From Nautilus pompilius (Eukaryota > Mollusca > Cephalopoda > Nautilida > Nautilidae), in contig JACATO010002186.1 in the NCBI GenBank assembly GCA_018389105.1, positions 634,501-698,500 of the forward strand: a stretch of DNA of 64,000 nt. Reading direction: 5' to 3'. Within the stretch, counting starts at the first letter, position 1, and each line of letters opens with the position of its first letter. Below are positions 60,331 through 64,000 of this stretch, piece after piece. The notes under the pieces were generated by a model. It had not been told where the DNA came from. It ran no database searches and saw only the letters and a program-made list of their open reading frames with translations. Position numbers and translations under genes: made by a program.

Positions 60331-63300
60331 TATTTGAACATCCTTGATGCATTTAAATAGTTGTCATGGCTTTTTTTGAACTGCACAAATATCCTGTTGA
60401 CAGAAGAATATCCAATGCTTTGAAAATTTCCTGCTGGTTACCAATGTCTCATTGTTCAACTATTTACCTCCCTTTCAAAGTCCATCAGATTCCTTGAACC
60501 TTCTGTAAAGGCTGAACTGTCTGCAGACTGAATTTTCCTCTGACCTGTACCTGTTGTTACAGTTTTCAATCATATGCTGATCATGTGATTGGAATGGCCT
60601 TTTTTTGAGTCTTATGGATTGTTACTTATATTATCAAGTCTGTATATAATCTAATGCTGTTGTAAGAATTTATAAAATTAAACTCAATAAATATAAAACA
60701 ATGAAGGGTTTTTGACTGCTGATGCATCATAATGGCAAAAAAATTTTTAATGGAAGTCAAGTTTTTTATTAAATATAAATTTTATTCTTCTATTTCTGTA
60801 TCCTTGCACCTTTGATTTTTTGTATTCTCTATAGTATGGTTTTTCTTAGTTTCATTTGATTTTCAATTTTCTTGGAGAGTGCTTGCGTAAACTGTTAGAT
60901 GGTTCAAAGTTTCTGTTATTAGTTGATAGTATTTAGTTATTAAAATTGATATTTATCCATATAGATAATTAACCATAAATTTTGAGAATTTAAAAATTTA
61001 TAACTAAACCCTCAATTTTAATCAGTTTGATCAATTTTTTTTTGGTTTTTCTGGAAAAAATAAGATTACAGAGCTTTTCAGTTTAAATTTTAAAAATGTT
61101 TTTCATTGGTTTTAGTAAATTTATTTAACCAATAATGTCACCAACATTTGTTTATTATTATTTCTAAAGAGACTATCTGATATTTAATTACATATTCTTT
61201 GATTACTGGCACAAACACATTTTTGAACTGGAGGAAGATTTTTAAAATAGCTTCTATCATCAGATGGTATGGAGGTGAGATAGTTTTAGGGAAAGGTGAA
61301 CCTCAGTGAAGCTAATACCATTAAGTAGACCAATTTTACACTTTTATCAACTATTGATCTATTGCTAGTTGGCTGTTTTATAGCAAAAGGAAAACGTTTA
61401 TAAGTAATGGCCGTTAATAATTTGTATTTTACCTGTATAAATCACTTTATCTTTGTGGAACTGCTTAAGTTCTTGAAGTAGTCATAGTTTTCTTTTTTTT
61501 TACATGTTGCTAATAAGAAAAAGGATCTTTTAGTAATTCTTGTAGTTCAAAACAATTTTTGTAGGTAATTTTAGTTAACAAGGATCTTTAATAAGTGTGG
61601 ATTTAATTTTGAATTTCTTTTGGTGTCATTTAAGATTTAACACGATTAAAAATTAAGAACTTATTTGCTGCATATTATATTTATAAAGGATCATAATGGC
61701 TTTATTAAAATTATCAGATAAAATTTTATTGTGAAAGAAAAGGTAGTAGTACAGGAACTACACCTTTTCTGTTTGTATTTGTTTGTTGTTGTTTTTTTTT
61801 TACTTTTTGAGAAAAATGTAATATATAAAATTTAGAAAATTAAAAATATTGTTTTAGTCTTTTTTTTATTTAATTTAAACAATTATAATGCCAAAAAATA
61901 TTTTATGAACATATTAATTAATATCTGTTGCACACATTTAAAACCATAATCATTGTAATTGATTGGGCTCTTGTTGTTTTCACTGAGATGTTTCTAAATA
62001 TTGTTTGGTGAACAACTTTAATGTGGAAGAGTATTCGGTATATGGTTGTTTTTGTAAAATGTAAATATCATCATCATCATCATCATACTTAAAAGAAACC
62101 ATGGAATTCAGAATCATGCATATCAAACAATAATTAAAGACAGTAATAAAAAATGACGGCAACAGTAAATTAAATTTTTTTATTAAGATATAACGTTATT
62201 TCATGAGTACAGAAATAGCTAATGAATTTCTGCAGTAACTGGGCCATCTACTCGACATACTGAGCAATTCTGGTTTGTTGTCACCCCCCCCACCTTAGAT
62301 TGACAACATTCCTTTGTGTGTATTATATATATGACACCAAGCCGCCTACATCACATAGACGGGGCTAAATATTAAGTCTCTGCTTACATTATGTAGTATG
62401 ATGTTTATTCCAAGTCTCATAAAAAAACAAGACAGTTCACAGTTAGTAATTATTAATTAATACTCTACAAGGAAAAGCTAATCATTTGCTTACATGTGCT
62501 ATCCTTTTTCCTAAGATTAAAATCTTTTGAGTTTCTAATATTGCATTGATCCTTCCCTGAGATGCTCTGAAGCCATGGAGTACAAATAGTTAGTTGCATT
62601 ACACTCTCTTAGTTACCTTAATGATTTCCTTTTATTTGCTGTGCCTTAAAGAAACCTGGTGGGAAAACATGGAGAAAAGCGGATTCGAACATATAAGAAT
62701 CTCGATCTACTATTGGTGGGATTGCTTGCTTTATTACTATTAAGAATTCTGAATATAATCTTTAATATGTAAAAGTTTAGGCAAACTAAAAATGGTAAAT
62801 AACTTGTATTGAAATTGTTGTATGATTTAAAACTGCAATAATAAACTTTTGTTGCAGAAATTTAATTGTTTTTATTTGAAGATTAACGAAATAACTGTTG
62901 AAAAATCTCAGCAAATTAAACACGGTGTGGGAATTTAACCCTTGGAAACCTAAAGCCATTGAATGAGTGCTCCTTTGTATTTTGAAAAGGTGTCTAGAAA
63001 ATTTTTCTTTTCAAATTTTTATAGTATTAAGCCCAAGCTTTTTATATCTAATGACTAACCAATAGAAATAAATAAACTAGATTTTAAAAGAAAAAGCTAC
63101 ATTTTTAAAAATAATTTGCAAAACACAAAATTCAGTTTAAAAAGAGTCTGTACTTTGTAAATTGTGCATTTGGTTAACTGGCACTGAGTTGTTGTCAGGG
63201 GTAGAGGAGTTCTGCTGCGATATGTCCTTGGTGAAAGAGTGGTTAAAACTATATTTGATTATTAAAAGTAAGAATAGCAATTTGTATTAAATCAAAGTTT

Positions 63301-63660
63301 GGAAATTTTAAAAATTTAAATTTACTTTATTTACTTAATTACTGAGTGGCTGACAAATATGTTTATTTTTTGAATAAAAGGATATTTGGGAAATGGAACA
63401 ATGTTTCAATAGAGCAAGTGTTTCATCATGTGCACACACGTTCACATCCCCCTCAAGTTTTCAAATCATACTGAATGTTTTCAATTTATTTTACAATATA
63501 TAACAAAATAATTAGTTGAAATTATTTCTTTGATAAAAATTAAAATTACTTTTTGGAAGGTAGGAATCAAATTCTGAATTGGAGTTATAGTATGTTTATT
63601 CTTTTAATGATAAAACTCAAAAACTGCTTTGAATATTTGAAATGGAACTTTTCTTTAGAA
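60331..63660. other. AT-rich intron DNA before ferlin exon 2
   Basis: Poly-T and poly-A runs, a short ATC run at 62067-62086, and nothing else recognised on either strand. Confidence 0.4.
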
Positions 63661-63689
63661 AAATCAATTAAATTTTTCAGTTCTTGATC

Positions 63690-63713
63690 TAATATTTTCC
63701 TTTTTTTCTTCAG
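63690..63713 (+). promoter_or_regulatory. OTOF: Splice acceptor of ferlin exon 2
   Basis: A long pyrimidine tract ends TTTCCTTTTTTTCTTCAG immediately before the exon, with an exact AG at 63712-63713. Confidence 0.85.
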
Positions 63714-63772
63714 GTGTGCCACATTACTCCAAAGTAATTGAAAATGTTGAAGGTAGTGCCTGTTTTAATGAG
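63714..63772 (+). CDS. OTOF: Otoferlin-like ferlin, coding exon 2 (C2A continued)
   Basis: 59-base exon between a strong acceptor and a GTAAGA donor. Only one frame is open: with the last base of exon 1 it gives GVPHYSKVIENVEGSACFNE. This corresponds position by position to the second coding exon of vertebrate otoferlin (shared YS, V, EN, EG, A, F, E) and ends on a codon boundary just before the conserved TF.W strand of C2A. Exons 1 and 2 total 138 bases, exactly 46 codons, with no gap in the domain. The remaining C2 domains, Fer/DysF-type parts and C-terminal anchor lie outside the window. Confidence 0.88.
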
Positions 63773-64000
63773 GTAAGAAAATTCTTTGACCTAATATTTT
63801 TTTTTTTTTTACTCTGGCAGATATGAATGATCAGGTTTAGCCTAAAACACTGCTAGCAGGTATTCTGTTTCACACATCTTATTAAACATATGCTCCAATA
63901 TTAGTAATTGAATGGGGTGCTTGTTTTAATTTAAAGACCACATTCCTACCCTCTGAGAAATTGTACTTAACTCTGTTAAATGTCAGAACTAGTTCTGCAT
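63773..64000 (+). other. OTOF: Start of ferlin intron 2
   Basis: Begins with the GTAAGA donor. No further exon appears before the window ends. Confidence 0.7.

Larger units (their letters stand above)
36603..63713 (+). other. OTOF: First coding intron of the otoferlin-like gene, 27.1 kb
   Basis: Runs from the GTAGGT donor to the pyrimidine-rich acceptor TTTTCCTTTTTTTCTTCAG. It is about 30% GC and packed with decayed DNA transposons on both strands, listed separately. I saw no additional ferlin exon: exon 2 follows exon 1 in phase with no missing C2A residues. Large first introns often hold enhancers, but none can be recognised here from sequence alone. Confidence 0.8.

Noticed and set aside
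62665-62725. Possible minus-strand tRNA (GTTCGAATCCGC resembles a T-arm)
   Set aside because: The rest of the cloverleaf, including D-arm and acceptor pairing, is not present.
1-64000. CRISPR arrays, bacterial operons, rRNA genes, mitochondrial insertions
   Set aside because: No spaced direct repeats, Shine-Dalgarno-led frames, rRNA-like sequence or recognisable mitochondrial genes on either strand; organisation is eukaryotic throughout.

Overview
The window is animal nuclear DNA. It is AT-rich, rich in introns and sparse in genes, and it carries eukaryotic microsatellites, poly-A/T runs, many decayed DNA transposons and consensus splice sites. Nothing in it looks prokaryotic. The transposon mix (several Tc1/mariner lineages, hAT elements, and a TIR element carrying a protein family I recall from chelicerate, insect and mollusc genomes) together with an otoferlin-type ferlin suggests a large-genome invertebrate. 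I cannot fix the phylum.

The one gene I can name is the 5' end of an otoferlin-like ferlin on the + strand. Coding exon 1 (36524-36602) gives the start of the C2A domain. Coding exon 2 (63714-63772) lies 27.1 kb downstream and joins it in exact phase, giving 46 codons. The rest of the gene lies beyond the right edge. A CpG-rich island at about 30.9-31.4 kb is the best promoter candidate. It may be bidirectional: a minus-strand start codon in good context sits inside it, and splice-bounded minus-strand segments lie to its left at 22.4, 21.6, 20.3 and 18.9 kb. I could not identify that second gene, nor confirm that the segments belong together.

Layout: 1-10 kb is less AT-rich than the rest. 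It has two Tc1-type transposase relics (840-1740 +, 4990-5640 -) and long CT, GA and AC microsatellites, some with an embedded TGACGTCA block. 10057-14108 is a large inverted repeat, with arms of about 1.35 kb that look nearly identical around a 1.33 kb unique spacer. From 14.1 kb to the right end the DNA is about 30% GC. 24.2-25.8 kb holds a broken hAT transposase (-). 26.7-27.14 kb holds a 141-codon minus-strand frame with a single internal stop. 34.6, 39.0-40.0, 43.2-44.1 and 59.7-60.3 kb hold further Tc1/mariner relics. 44815-46173 is a 1.36 kb element with 13-bp perfect terminal inverted repeats around a frameshifted gene of an uncharacterised transposon-associated family. 52164-53138 is a non-autonomous hAT element with a perfect 8-bp target duplication. 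55.9-58.0 kb has successive coding-like but broken open stretches from an unidentified gene.

Most of the window after 36.6 kb is therefore the giant first coding intron of the ferlin gene, filled with dead transposons. Identifications rest on motif recognition by eye. No similarity search was run.
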